Origin: Calothrix parasitica NIES-267
GTDB lineage: Bacteria; Cyanobacteriota; Cyanobacteriia; Cyanobacteriales; Nostocaceae
NCBI RefSeq assembly: GCF_002368095.1
Contig: NZ_AP018229.1
Location: forward strand, 1-64,000
DNA: 64,000 nt
Direction of reading: 5' to 3'
Under the pieces are notes generated by a model. The model worked only from the letters and a program-made list of their open reading frames with translations, had not been told where the DNA came from and ran no database searches. The first letter of the stretch is position 1, and each line of letters opens with the position of its first letter. The position numbers and the translations under genes are program-made. Below are positions 17,019 to 26,260 of the stretch, in pieces.

Positions 17019-18655
17019 ATGAATTGAAGAATTACGCACCTTTTCCGGAAGAACTTGATAACTCTACTGAAGCTACACCAGAATCTACTAGCGAATCGGA
17101 ACAGGAACAACAAGAGCCTATATCTCAGCCGAATACAGCTACAACAGATAACTTTGAAGAAGAAACCATAGCTCAAAAAGCCGGAGTCATGACGGATAAT
17201 AATGAAAAACAACTGGAAGAGGAAGAACCTATTGAACCTGCCGATGTAGCTACAACAGGTGATTGTTGGGATAGGGTAGGGCTAAAAACTGTTGGCACAG
17301 GAGGGCTGTTATTACTGGTAGTAGCAATTTTTTTTGTAACAGGACATAGTTTGACCACACTTTTTGATAACAACGAGAGAGTAGCAAGACAGGACTCCTC
17401 AGAAGCGAAGGAAGTTAAGCCAGAGGAAGAAGATATTGGAGCATTAAAAACCAGTAGTGCAATAGGCTCCCAGAAGGCTCAATTACAAAAAATTAACTCC
17501 GCTCTGGCACGACAAGCTTCCAGGCAGCAACCCAAACCTACTGCCAACCCTAGCCCTAAAGCAACTCGAACTCCTGAAATCAAAATTACTCCTTCAAAAC
17601 CAAAGCCTGCACCTCCTACTGTAAGAGTTGCTTCTGCACCACCACCTCCTATTCCTAAACCCGCTCCTGTTGTTACCAGAAAACGAAATTTACCTCCCCA
17701 GCCAAAACCTATCCCTGTTGTTGCTAGAAGACCAGTTTTACCCCCTCCAAAACCTGTTCCTGTGGTAGCTAGAAGACCACCAGTACTACCCACACAGCCT
17801 AAGCCAGTCGTAACCCCAAAAATAGCCAAAACACCACCACCTGCGCCAATAGTCCAGTCTAAAGCTAAAGTGAAAGCGGTGAAGGAGAAACCCAAAGCCC
17901 AATTTTATTCAGTAGTTAGCCCTCCTTCTGATTCTACAAGCACTAATCCGGATGAGGCGTGGCAAGCAGCAGCCAGAGTCGGATTGTATTCAGTTGATGA
18001 AAGTAATTCAAATCAAGTATTTTCTGAAACTGAAAGTCAAAACACCGCTACTAATCCTACATATCAAGCCGGTTCTCAGGTAATTGTTGGTACCAGCGCT
18101 TTGGCTAAATTACAAACTCCTGTTACCTGGACTGGGAAAAGTAGCTATGAGCAAAGCCATCTGATTAAACTAAGTGAAGCAATAAAAAGCGCAGACGGCA
18201 ATACAGTTATCCCTAAAGAATCAACAATAATTGCTCAGGTAAAATCGGTGTCTCCTGAAGGCTGGCTGGATATGTCTGCGGTATCGGTTATTTTCCCTCC
18301 CAGCAGCAATTCTGTTCAAAAACCGATTTCCTCTGGGGCTATTGTAATTCAGTCAGCAAACGGTAGCCCGCTCCGGGCTGAATACAAAACAATGCCATAC
18401 TTCAAAGATGATACTTCTAAATCACTTGACAATCATAATACCCTTTCAATCAGTAATAGTACCTCCCTTTCTCCAAGCCGAACCAGTCGCCTTATTGCTT
18501 TAAGAAAGGCTTTAGATAAAAACGGGCGCAAAGCAAAGACTAAAAGGAAGAATAACCAGCTTCTTAAACAAAAAAATACCCCTCGCTTTCGTATTCTTAC
18601 CTTAGATAAAGGTAGTAAAGTTCAAGTTTATGTTAACAGGAGTTTTGCTTTGTGA
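17015..18655 (+). CDS. VirB10/TraB-like T4SS core-complex protein
   Basis: An acidic cytoplasmic N-terminus (about residues 1-90) is followed by one membrane helix (about 95-115) and a long Pro/Lys/Ala-rich periplasmic region (about 165-300) with repeated PKPVPVVARRP-type units. The C-terminal beta-rich domain (about 340-470) contains 'GTxxxAKLxTPV' and 'VIPKESTIIAQVKSV', similar to the VirB10 beta-barrel domain. VirB10 spans both membranes and gates the channel. The repeated proline units are a local expansion. Start overlaps the previous stop and the end overlaps the next gene. Confidence 0.8.
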   Translation: MNELKNYAPFPEELDNSTEATPESTSESEQEQQEPISQPNTATTDNFEEETIAQKAGVMTDNNEKQLEEEEPIEPADVATTGDCWDRVGLKTVGTGGLLLLVVAIFFVTGHSLTTLFDNNERVARQDSSEAKEVKPEEEDIGALKTSSAIGSQKAQLQKINSALARQASRQQPKPTANPSPKATRTPEIKITPSKPKPAPPTVRVASAPPPPIPKPAPVVTRKRNLPPQPKPIPVVARRPVLPPPKPVPVVARRPPVLPTQPKPVVTPKIAKTPPPAPIVQSKAKVKAVKEKPKAQFYSVVSPPSDSTSTNPDEAWQAAARVGLYSVDESNSNQVFSETESQNTATNPTYQAGSQVIVGTSALAKLQTPVTWTGKSSYEQSHLIKLSEAIKSADGNTVIPKESTIIAQVKSVSPEGWLDMSAVSVIFPPSSNSVQKPISSGAIVIQSANGSPLRAEYKTMPYFKDDTSKSLDNHNTLSISNSTSLSPSRTSRLIALRKALDKNGRKAKTKRKNNQLLKQKNTPRFRILTLDKGSKVQVYVNRSFAL

Positions 18656-19230
18656 AACTTAAATTAATTGGATTCTCATTACTTCTAATGTTTACTGGAG
18701 AAGTTATTAAATGTAATCAAACTCTGGCTTCATCCGTAAAAGAAATATCAGTTATTCAAGCCCAAAACAGCTTAGATTTGGAAGTAAGCGAAGGGTATGG
18801 ACTAACAATATCTTTTCAAAAAACCGAAGAGAAAATTACTCAAGCATGGCTTGCTGACCCTTCTCAAATAGCCTTTTCTACTAATGCTAAAAATTGCTCC
18901 AAAAATGATAGTAATTCCCCTGGCGTAAATCCCGATATTTACTCCTGTCAAGGTGGTGCTAACGTGATTTTTCTGAGACAAATACAGCCAATAAATTTTC
19001 CCAATTTGACTAGAAGCAGTGACGGTGGAACTCAACTAGTGGTGCTTACAAAAAGTCGGGAAGGGCAGAAGCAATATATCTTTAGGCTTTTACCTGTACA
19101 GGAAGCTCCTGAGTACACCAGTATTGTGTTAAATCCGTCTCAAATTGAGCAACAACCCACCTTTGGAGATTTAACCAATAAATTTCCAACGACTTCTGTC
19201 GAGTTTCTTAACAACAATCTGCCAAAATGA
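18652..19230 (+). CDS. VirB9/TraK-like outer-membrane-associated T4SS protein
   Basis: 192 residues with an N-terminal signal peptide (about 1-26) and a beta-rich secreted part containing one likely disulphide pair (Cys in KNCSKND and YSCQGG). It ends with an 'IFRLLP' strand. Start codon GTG at 18652 overlaps the previous gene. The product sits next to the VirB10-like gene, where VirB9/TraK belongs, and has that family's size and export signal. Direct sequence similarity is weak. Confidence 0.6.
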   Translation: MKLKLIGFSLLLMFTGEVIKCNQTLASSVKEISVIQAQNSLDLEVSEGYGLTISFQKTEEKITQAWLADPSQIAFSTNAKNCSKNDSNSPGVNPDIYSCQGGANVIFLRQIQPINFPNLTRSSDGGTQLVVLTKSREGQKQYIFRLLPVQEAPEYTSIVLNPSQIEQQPTFGDLTNKFPTTSVEFLNNNLPK

Positions 19231-19970
19231 TGAAAGTGAAATTGATGACCAAATATTCTCCTATTTCTTTACTGGCTTCCTTCCTTGTTTTAGCTCTACC
19301 ATATTCGGTAATTGCCCAAACATCTCAACTTGAAATTAAAGGAATTACTAAAACCATAGAAGGAAGACAATTAACAATCCCGGACTTTACAAATACAAAC
19401 TGGGACAATCTTTCTGACTACCACAAACAATTTGAGCAGCATATAACTAAGTTTCCTCAACTCAAAGATGTTCCGGTTGAAGAATTAAGATTGCCCGAAT
19501 CATTTTCGCCTGGTCTGGCGATTGTAGATAACTACTGGTCGAGTGTAGAAGAAAGTAATCCGAGTATTCCCACGAATCAATACGTGTCAGGTCGTGTCAC
19601 CTGCAACGGTCAAAATAAGCCGGTAGCACCGAAATCAGGACAATCCCTTTCCTACCTTGAACTTGCAGGGAGCGGCTACCACGGTAAGCGCTGGGTAAGC
19701 GGAAAGCAAATGGTTGATGGAGGTTGTGGAATATTGAAGGCGGTCAACAGCGGTAAAGAACCGGCAGGAAGGCTTGTATGGGGAACAGACGCTTTCAAAA
19801 TTGTTCTCAACGAAGCGGATGAAACAACTCAAAGTGCTTCTTTCAGCGCTTTTATGCGCCTTTGTGCTAATACGCTAGTTGGCAAGACTTGCACACCTTA
19901 CTTTATTCCTCTCCCCTGGTTTTCAATTCAAGGAAATAACCTTATTGCAATCGGTAAAGGTGTGATTTAA
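19227..19970 (+). CDS. exported T4SS-associated protein of unknown function
   Basis: 247 residues with a signal peptide (about 1-28, cleavage near VIAQ). The mature part has four or more cysteines, including 'VTCNGQ', 'GGCGIL', 'RLCANTLVGKTC', which suggests periplasmic or extracellular disulphides. I do not recognise the fold. The ATG overlaps the previous stop by four bases, so it is co-translated with the VirB9-like protein and is likely part of the outer pore or pilus. Confidence 0.6.
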   Translation: MMKVKLMTKYSPISLLASFLVLALPYSVIAQTSQLEIKGITKTIEGRQLTIPDFTNTNWDNLSDYHKQFEQHITKFPQLKDVPVEELRLPESFSPGLAIVDNYWSSVEESNPSIPTNQYVSGRVTCNGQNKPVAPKSGQSLSYLELAGSGYHGKRWVSGKQMVDGGCGILKAVNSGKEPAGRLVWGTDAFKIVLNEADETTQSASFSAFMRLCANTLVGKTCTPYFIPLPWFSIQGNNLIAIGKGVI

Positions 19971-19995
19971 GTACAGTTTTTTAGGGAGAGATTGA

Positions 19996-20991
19996 ATGTC
20001 CTACTATTCTGTTGCAGAAGAAAATCGTCAGAAAGCAGAAAAAGAATTTAAAAAAGAAGCTAACGAACTTGTTTCATCTTTACTTGAGAAAGTCTTAATC
20101 TCCGGTAAAGGATTCGATAATGTAGGGATAAAAGTTGACGCAGAAGATGTTTATTATTATGAGGCGAATAAGGCTACAGAACACAATTTCAGTCCAGGAA
20201 TTGTGGATAAAATTAATACAGCCTTCACTACTCCACAAGACTTGAAAGGCTCGGTAAGCGTTGGAGCTAATAACGAAGTGGTCTTTTTTGCTAGCAATGG
20301 AGAGCTTCTTCTCGATGCAATCAGCTTAACTGACTCTCAAGAGAGGACTAAGCTGGAGGAAAAGTTTCTTACTTTAGATATTGAGAAAATAATATCTTCT
20401 TGGGCGACTTCGGAAAGTGTGAAAGACAAGAATAGACCAATTGATGAGCAAGAGATGGGAATATTTTACCTTATCCCCATAGGAAAAGATTTATCCCTAC
20501 ATTATGCAGGCAAAAGCTCAGGAATGTTTTCTGAGCAAAAGGAGTTTATGTATGTAAATCATAATGAAAAAACAATATTCACTCCTGAAGGATTTACTAA
20601 AGATGCGACTGAAGGTGAGGTTAATTATCTGAAGAATCAGCTTTATCAGGTAAAAGATATTACTCAATTAAGCCATGATGTGGTGCGCTTAAGACATTCT
20701 GTTAAAACAATGTTGTCGAGGGCAGGAGAAACAGATAAAGAAAATGTCCTGAATTACGACAGTCCAAAGTTTAAAATCAGCGAAAATAGTGAGCAATGGT
20801 TAAGTGTAACTTCTAAGGAAAGTGGAAAAGAAATTTTTAACAATTTTGGCTTTACTCAAAACGTGAATGAAAATGATAAAAAAGAACTTCAAAAAATAGA
20901 GCAGTTTATGAGTGAATGGGAACATGGCTCATTCTCTTTACCTGAAGTTGAAGTAGAAACAGAAGATATGGATTTTGATATGGGTTATTAA
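19996..20991 (+). CDS. T4SS accessory protein, paralogue of the 22782-23789 product
   Basis: 331 residues, soluble and charged, with no membrane segment. It shares the same order of motifs with the 335-residue protein on the other side of the coupling-protein gene: a central 'PQDLKG' motif and a C-terminal 'KEIFNNxGFTxNxxExDKxELxKI' stretch. A GGGAGAG ribosome site precedes the ATG. Products next to a coupling protein may be substrates, chaperones or adaptors for it. The sequence gives no direct indication of which. Confidence 0.6.
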   Translation: MSYYSVAEENRQKAEKEFKKEANELVSSLLEKVLISGKGFDNVGIKVDAEDVYYYEANKATEHNFSPGIVDKINTAFTTPQDLKGSVSVGANNEVVFFASNGELLLDAISLTDSQERTKLEEKFLTLDIEKIISSWATSESVKDKNRPIDEQEMGIFYLIPIGKDLSLHYAGKSSGMFSEQKEFMYVNHNEKTIFTPEGFTKDATEGEVNYLKNQLYQVKDITQLSHDVVRLRHSVKTMLSRAGETDKENVLNYDSPKFKISENSEQWLSVTSKESGKEIFNNFGFTQNVNENDKKELQKIEQFMSEWEHGSFSLPEVEVETEDMDFDMGY

Positions 20992-21012
20992 GCCCGTCAG
21001 ATATAAAAACTA

Positions 21013-22776
21013 ATGACCAGTAAAACCTCTACAGAAATAAGTAACGTTGAATTAATTATCCAGTTACTTGAAGATAGCGGAGCCAGCCAAACTTTAATCT
21101 CCCCTATAGGGCTGCTTTTTCTAATCAGCATCACGGGAATAATCCTGGCTTCGATTGCAGGTGGCAATACATCTAAAGGCAATAAACATAAACTTGCCCG
21201 TGCTAAATGGGCGAGAAGGCGCGAGAAAAGAAATGCTCGCAATATTGCCAGCAAGCAGATAGAAGGACGCAGACATAACGAAGTGGCTCTTTATATCAGT
21301 AGAACCAAGGTCGCAAAGCCACTTAAAGTTGATGGTAAATATCTAATCCACATTCCAAAGAGCGCACAAAGGCTGTATTTACCAGATGCTAACCGAGGAG
21401 CCTTAGTTTGTGGCGCTCCTGGTAGCGGTAAAACCTACTCCTTTATTATTCCAGCCTTGCGCTCAAGTATTGACCAAGGTTTTCCGATAATTCTTTATGA
21501 TAATAAATACAACTTGCATAAATCCCAAACAGCCAAGATTGCTGGATATGCAATAGAACGAGGTTACAAGGTTTCGGTTTTAGCCCCTGGGTTTGCAGAA
21601 AGTACGATTGCTAATCCACTTGACTTATTGAAGGATGAAACCGATGCGGCGATGGCTAGGCAGTTAGCCGTGACTCTAAATAAAAACTTGAAACTAGGAG
21701 ATGGGGATAAAGACAGTTTCTTCACAAATGCTGGGGATTTACTAACCCAAGCTGTGTTTCAACTGGCTAAGGCAACAAGTTATCCCGATATTTTAATGTG
21801 TTATGCAATTCTTTCCCTGGATAACTTAGCTTTAAGAATTCAAAACGCTGAATTAAATCTTTGGGTAAAATCCAGCTTTTCTCAATTTCTCTCCGTTGCC
21901 AAAAGTGAAAAAACAGCAGCTAGCATTGTTGGTAGTACTTTGGGACTTTTTACCCGTTTTCTCATTCCAGAACTACTGTCAGTATTTTGCGGTCAAACTT
22001 ATTTACCTCTCAAGCTTAAAGGCAGGCAGATGGTGGTTTTTGGGATGGATGATGAGAAAAGAGATGTAATTTCACCCCTTGTTGCTTCTGTGCTGCACCT
22101 ACTTGCAACTTTAAATCTAGCCAGACAAAGAACAAGTCCGCTAATTTTATCCCTCGATGAGTTACCTACAATTTATTTACCTTCCCTTGAGGATTGGCTG
22201 AATCAAAAGCGGGAGAACGGACTGGTCGGAATTTTAGGAGTTCAAAATTTATCCCAGCTAGAAAAATCCTACGGTGATAAAGGAGCTGAAACTATTTTCA
22301 CAGGCTGCATGACCAAAGCTTTTTTTAACCCAGGGAGCAGCAGGGCGGCTGAAAATTACAGTAAATATTTGGGTAGAGAAGAAGTCGTTAACAAAAGGCA
22401 GAACAGAAACAGAAATGCTAAGGGTGCAATTAATACTGATGCTTCTAAAGATATTGGTCAGCGTAACCTTTTTGAAGCCTCTCAGTTTAATACCTTAAAA
22501 AAAGGAAGGGCAGTAATTATTAACCCTGGCTTCCAATCAGGTAATCTAGCTGCTCTGCCTCTGCTTGAGAGTATAAAACTGTCCCACACAACAGAAAAGC
22601 ATCTGGAAAAAATAAGTGTAAGTAAGTGGCACGACTACAAGGAGCAACTTACTCAAGCTTCTAACGTTCAACAGATTACTGAAAAGGATTTACAAGTGCG
22701 ACTGGAGGAAGCCAATAATTTGCTACCTCTGAATAAACGCATAGTTGAAGTACAAGAAACATTAATGGATAACTAA
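21013..22776 (+). CDS. VirD4/TraD-type type IV coupling protein
   Basis: 587 residues with an N-terminal hydrophobic helix (about 30-50), a basic segment, Walker A GAPGSGKT (residues 134-141) and a Walker B-like LILSLDE. The downstream 'GILGVQNLSQLEKSYG' pattern is typical of coupling-protein ATPases that bring the relaxase-DNA complex to the channel. It is shorter than many family members, with only one obvious membrane helix. Paralogous genes lie directly on both sides, and the relaxase gene is on the opposite strand. Confidence 0.85.
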   Translation: MTSKTSTEISNVELIIQLLEDSGASQTLISPIGLLFLISITGIILASIAGGNTSKGNKHKLARAKWARRREKRNARNIASKQIEGRRHNEVALYISRTKVAKPLKVDGKYLIHIPKSAQRLYLPDANRGALVCGAPGSGKTYSFIIPALRSSIDQGFPIILYDNKYNLHKSQTAKIAGYAIERGYKVSVLAPGFAESTIANPLDLLKDETDAAMARQLAVTLNKNLKLGDGDKDSFFTNAGDLLTQAVFQLAKATSYPDILMCYAILSLDNLALRIQNAELNLWVKSSFSQFLSVAKSEKTAASIVGSTLGLFTRFLIPELLSVFCGQTYLPLKLKGRQMVVFGMDDEKRDVISPLVASVLHLLATLNLARQRTSPLILSLDELPTIYLPSLEDWLNQKRENGLVGILGVQNLSQLEKSYGDKGAETIFTGCMTKAFFNPGSSRAAENYSKYLGREEVVNKRQNRNRNAKGAINTDASKDIGQRNLFEASQFNTLKKGRAVIINPGFQSGNLAALPLLESIKLSHTTEKHLEKISVSKWHDYKEQLTQASNVQQITEKDLQVRLEEANNLLPLNKRIVEVQETLMDN

Positions 22777-22781
22777 TAAAA

Positions 22782-23789
22782 ATGGCAGAAATAACAGTTT
22801 CAAAACATGATGCGGAAAAGCTGAATCAGGAATACAAAAAAACAGCTAAAATCATGCTTGCTTTTATCCTTAAAGCGATAAAGGAGGAAGGCAAAAAAAT
22901 AGATGATAAAAAGATAGGAATTTATTTCAAGGATGATAAAGGTAAGGTCACTGAGGAGATAGGGGATAAACTATCTTTAGCAGAAAAAATAAACCCATCT
23001 GATGCTCAGAAGCTTAAAATTGCCTTGCAAAAACCCCAGGATTTAAAAGGCGGGGTACTGATTTTTATAGACGGTGAAAAGATATTTGATGTAGAAGATG
23101 GCAAGGTTAATTCCGATAAATTGAATCTAATTTCTAAGCAGAGAGAAAAATTGAAAGTAAATGCTACAAAAACACCTCAAAATAGAACTTTAAAGGACGG
23201 AGAGGATTTGGTTCCCTATGTTCAGAAAATGATGGAGCTTAGTCGGGGAAAGGCTGAAATACTGGGGAATGACCAGTTCAGGCTGAGAACTACTAAGTTT
23301 GTTATTACTAAAAGACATGAGAAATTTGCCGTCCAGCGCAACAGTGATGGTTGGATAGTTATGAATCATCGTGGTTTTACCAGAAATGCCGAGGCACTGG
23401 ACAAGGAATTGTTGCAGAATGTCAAACCCCACCTGTGGTATCTACAGGCTGAACAGGCAGCTAAGAAAACCCCGCAATCAAGAAGTTCAGCACAGGGACT
23501 AGTCAAATTCGCCGAAGAATTGTTAGAAAACACCTCTCAAAGGGACAGTAAAGGAGTTATCAACTTCACCCTTCACCCCCAATTCTATTTCAGCCAGCAA
23601 GGAGCAGACTTAAGTATAAGCAGCAAAAAAAGCAAAAAGGAAATATTCAACAACAATGGCTTTACCGAAAATGCCACCGAGAAGGATAAAGATGAACTGG
23701 AAAAAATCAAGTTTTTTGTACAAGCCTCAAAAGAGGAGCCTGAACCAGAACCCGAAAGTAAGGATTTGGAAGTGGAGAGAGAACGGTAG
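22782..23789 (+). CDS. T4SS accessory protein, paralogue of the 19996-20991 product
   Basis: 335 residues, rich in Lys and Glu, soluble. The C-terminal block (KEIFNNNGFTENATEKDKDELEKI) appears here once, preceded by an internal degenerate copy (WIVMNHRGFTRNAEALDKELLQ), so the unit may be repeated inside the protein too. It starts six bases after the coupling-protein stop codon. It is the last plus-strand gene of operon 2 and is convergent with the relaxase gene, five bases from its end. Confidence 0.6.
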   Translation: MAEITVSKHDAEKLNQEYKKTAKIMLAFILKAIKEEGKKIDDKKIGIYFKDDKGKVTEEIGDKLSLAEKINPSDAQKLKIALQKPQDLKGGVLIFIDGEKIFDVEDGKVNSDKLNLISKQREKLKVNATKTPQNRTLKDGEDLVPYVQKMMELSRGKAEILGNDQFRLRTTKFVITKRHEKFAVQRNSDGWIVMNHRGFTRNAEALDKELLQNVKPHLWYLQAEQAAKKTPQSRSSAQGLVKFAEELLENTSQRDSKGVINFTLHPQFYFSQQGADLSISSKKSKKEIFNNNGFTENATEKDKDELEKIKFFVQASKEEPEPEPESKDLEVERER

Positions 23790-23794
23790 AACAT

Positions 23795-24715
23795 TTACAA
23801 TTCCATCTCCCATTCCTGTTCCAAATCCTTCGCCTTTTCTTGCTCATAACGTTGTGAGACTTCTATCTCAACAATAGCTATAGGTTTTACTGGTTCAAGA
23901 CCTAAGCTTAAAGCTTCTTTCTTCCAAGCCTCTTTCAATTCCTGTGGCTCTATAATTTGTTTACTTTTACGGGTAATATTCCAGGCATTTTCCCGTGTCT
24001 CCCAAGCTGCATCCGCTCCCACTTCAGCTATAATTTGCTGCCTTCGCTTGGAGAATTCCACCAAATCTTGTTTTTTGTATCCCTTGATTTCAAACTGCCC
24101 GTGGTCTCTGGTTTCAACTTTATAACCAAGTTTTTGTACTTCCATAGCTAAATAATTCTGATAAATCATACCCAGGCTTTTTTTGTTCTTGTATATCTCC
24201 TCGTTCGAGAGGCTGTACCAAGATTCATTTTCAGTCTGGGTTAAGTTCATTACTAAAGCGTGTGTATGCAGGTGTGGGTCAAGTTCCCTACTCTCAATGT
24301 GGTCAAACTGCGCCACAACTAAATTACCTGTTTTTACAGTAGGACGCTCATCATCAGTCCGGATACGAGTTTGAGCGTATTGCTCCTCCATTACACACAG
24401 TGTTTCCTCAACAGCCTTGCGATGGGCAATCACCAAGTCTTCATCTCCACCCACCAGCGCTGACAGACTTACACTCTTGGGTGCAGAAAACGTGCAATCA
24501 ATCGCGGCACGCTTTTTTTCTTTGCCAAGCCTGCTACTACCATCAGGAGTAAGCCCCTTGCACACATTAGCAAAAGCTTCTTTATCATCAATTTCACCTG
24601 ATAAACCCAGAGCCTCTGCTCCCTTGCCGTACCAGCGAGTTTGAAAAGCATCGTAGTAACTCTGAGTAAAATAATCAATTGCCTGATGAGCGCCAGTATT
24701 TTTTGTAGTCAACAT
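23795..24715 (-). CDS. MOBF/TrwC-type relaxase, nuclease domain only
   Basis: 306 residues with the relaxase signature: N-terminal tyrosines at 15, 20 and 21 (IDYFTQSYY), of which one would attack DNA, and the metal-binding triple His at 148, 150 and 152 (DPHLHTHALVMN). 'FSAPKSVSLSALV' (about 76-88) is also typical. Family members usually carry a C-terminal helicase domain of 600 or more residues; none is present here and no continuation is visible downstream. It either works with a separate helicase or is a minimal form. It is convergent with operon 2. Confidence 0.85.
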   Translation of the reverse strand: MLTTKNTGAHQAIDYFTQSYYDAFQTRWYGKGAEALGLSGEIDDKEAFANVCKGLTPDGSSRLGKEKKRAAIDCTFSAPKSVSLSALVGGDEDLVIAHRKAVEETLCVMEEQYAQTRIRTDDERPTVKTGNLVVAQFDHIESRELDPHLHTHALVMNLTQTENESWYSLSNEEIYKNKKSLGMIYQNYLAMEVQKLGYKVETRDHGQFEIKGYKKQDLVEFSKRRQQIIAEVGADAAWETRENAWNITRKSKQIIEPQELKEAWKKEALSLGLEPVKPIAIVEIEVSQRYEQEKAKDLEQEWEMEL

Positions 24716-24907
24716 TAATTACGCAACAATACTTAATTAAATTTTTCAAAATTCTGAAAACGGGTACTTCACTACTTTTTAACACTCTCCTAAGAGAATA
24801 ATTAATAGAGTTGCTTGACACAGGTAAAGTAAGCAAATATCTTTTACCTTACAGTTCTATTTTAGCTTGTTTTCAAAAGTTAATTTTTTAACAGGAGAGT
24901 GTTAAAA
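24716..24907. promoter_or_regulatory. intergenic region with inverted repeats next to the relaxase gene, candidate oriT/promoter
   Basis: A perfect 15-bp inverted repeat, TTTTAACACTCTCCT (24777-24791) and AGGAGAGTGTTAAAA (24893-24907), spans the region. Inside is a hairpin with arms AGGTAAA (24822-24828) and TTTACCT (24843-24849). A promoter with TTGACA at 24815-24820, 17 bases and TATCTT at 24838-24843 points at the downstream gene. MOBF origins usually lie near the relaxase gene and contain inverted repeats, but no nic site can be recognised, so oriT is only a suggestion. Confidence 0.45.
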
Positions 24908-25549
24908 GTGAAAATCTTCCCACTTTTGCTGGCTGGAACTATTGGTATTTCTACATCTGCATCTACTGCACTAATACAAAAAGCGTCAGCTAATACTCAA
25001 CCACAATATGAAGCTTGGATAGTTAGTGTTAATCCAACTAGAGGTAGTCGCTGCCTCCCAATTCATCCAATTTCAATTCTCGGTAAAAGTGTAGAGTGTG
25101 GGCATAGTTTTATTGCTACCGTAAAAAATACAGGAGAAGGCTGGAAAGTAGAAGAGACTTTTGGATTTTGGAATGACAACGAAAATGGCTCTCTTAAAGT
25201 TGGTAATACTTTTGACAAAACAACAACACAACAAATTCTTGATGGTCAATCACCTGCTTGGACAGGTTTTGCTGTTAGAAAAGCAAGAATCAGCCCTTCA
25301 AGATTTGAGTGGTTAAAAAAAGAAGCCTTTCGTACTCAATGTTTTGGTTATCCAACTAATTTGAGTGAACCTGCAACTAGTATTTATTTTTGTTTTTGTA
25401 CTCAGTACGCTACTCGATTATGGAGTAAAATCACATCTAATTGGGAAAAATACAAGTCTATATTTCCTGAAGATTTAACTAGCGAAATTAAAGCTACTAC
25501 AGCGAATAAAGGTACTGATTTTCTTGATGATGGTAAAGTATGGAAATAA
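24908..25549 (+). CDS. exported protein of unknown function
   Basis: Starts with GTG (24908; an upstream in-frame GTG at 24899 is possible) with AGGAG nearby, itself part of the 15-bp inverted repeat. The signal peptide covers about residues 1-28 (cleavage near KASA). The mature protein has cysteines in 'SRCLPIH', 'VECGHSF', 'TQCFGYP' and 'YFCFCTQYATRLW'. This Cys/His pattern could be structural or catalytic, but no family is recognised. A terminator follows. Confidence 0.6.
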   Translation: MKIFPLLLAGTIGISTSASTALIQKASANTQPQYEAWIVSVNPTRGSRCLPIHPISILGKSVECGHSFIATVKNTGEGWKVEETFGFWNDNENGSLKVGNTFDKTTTQQILDGQSPAWTGFAVRKARISPSRFEWLKKEAFRTQCFGYPTNLSEPATSIYFCFCTQYATRLWSKITSNWEKYKSIFPEDLTSEIKATTANKGTDFLDDGKVWK

Positions 25550-25584
25550 ATTTGCTCGATTAGATAAGCATATTCCGCATTGGA

Positions 25585-25622
25585 TTATAATTCCCTTCTA
25601 CTATGTTTAGTAGGAGGGTAAT
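25585..25622 (+). terminator. intrinsic terminator
   Basis: Arms CCCTTCTACT and AGTAGGAGGG around a short ATGTTT loop, followed by TAATTTAATTTTT. It lies about 40 bases after the exported-protein gene. Confidence 0.65.
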
Positions 25623-25777
25623 TTAATTTTTAGCCCTTAAACTGCTTTTTAAAAGTCTTCTATTTTTGCACCAAAATTGACATATATTAGTAATTTATAA
25701 AAATTAATATTGTGCTAATAACTACTTGCATAATAGAGAATTTAGGCTTTGGTGCTATGTATTTTTAATATAAACTT

Positions 25778-26260
25778 ATGACACTCAACTTACAAGAGAA
25801 ACAGTGGATTGGAAAATCAAAAATTATTGTCTTTTCTATTCTATCAATTATGGTAGTTGTCATCACTTCTGTATTTTACATATGGTGGAGCAGTAGTTAT
25901 TCTACTCAATATTTAAATTGTAATAACTTTTATTTATTTTTTAACCCACAAAATAAAAATACAGATAAATTACATATACTAAACTTTAAAGTAAACGGAA
26001 ATGTAACGCAAGAAATTGGAGCAATTAGATTTGAGAAAGCAGGAATGGATTATCAATCAATTTATATTACTAAAAACTTTTCTGAACTTAAAACTCTAGT
26101 CTCCCAATATAATAACTGTTTTCCTTTAGCCACATTTTATTTAGAAATTAACCCGCAAGCTGATAACGATATAGACCGTTGGTGTATTTTTCCGAAGTTA
26201 GCGGATAATAATTCTCGGAATTGTAGAACTGAGCAGCTAGTTAGATTTAACCTGCTTTGA
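25778..26260 (+). CDS. single-pass membrane protein of unknown function
   Basis: 160 residues with one N-terminal membrane helix (about 14-36) and an outside domain with three cysteines. No family is recognised. The gene is alone, AT-rich and preceded by AT-rich DNA without a clear ribosome site. Confidence 0.55.
   Translation: MTLNLQEKQWIGKSKIIVFSILSIMVVVITSVFYIWWSSSYSTQYLNCNNFYLFFNPQNKNTDKLHILNFKVNGNVTQEIGAIRFEKAGMDYQSIYITKNFSELKTLVSQYNNCFPLATFYLEINPQADNDIDRWCIFPKLADNNSRNCRTEQLVRFNLL

Noticed and set aside
17479-17895. 138-codon Gly/Thr-rich minus-strand frame
   Set aside because: It is the reverse of the proline-rich region of the VirB10-like gene; no ribosome site or family.
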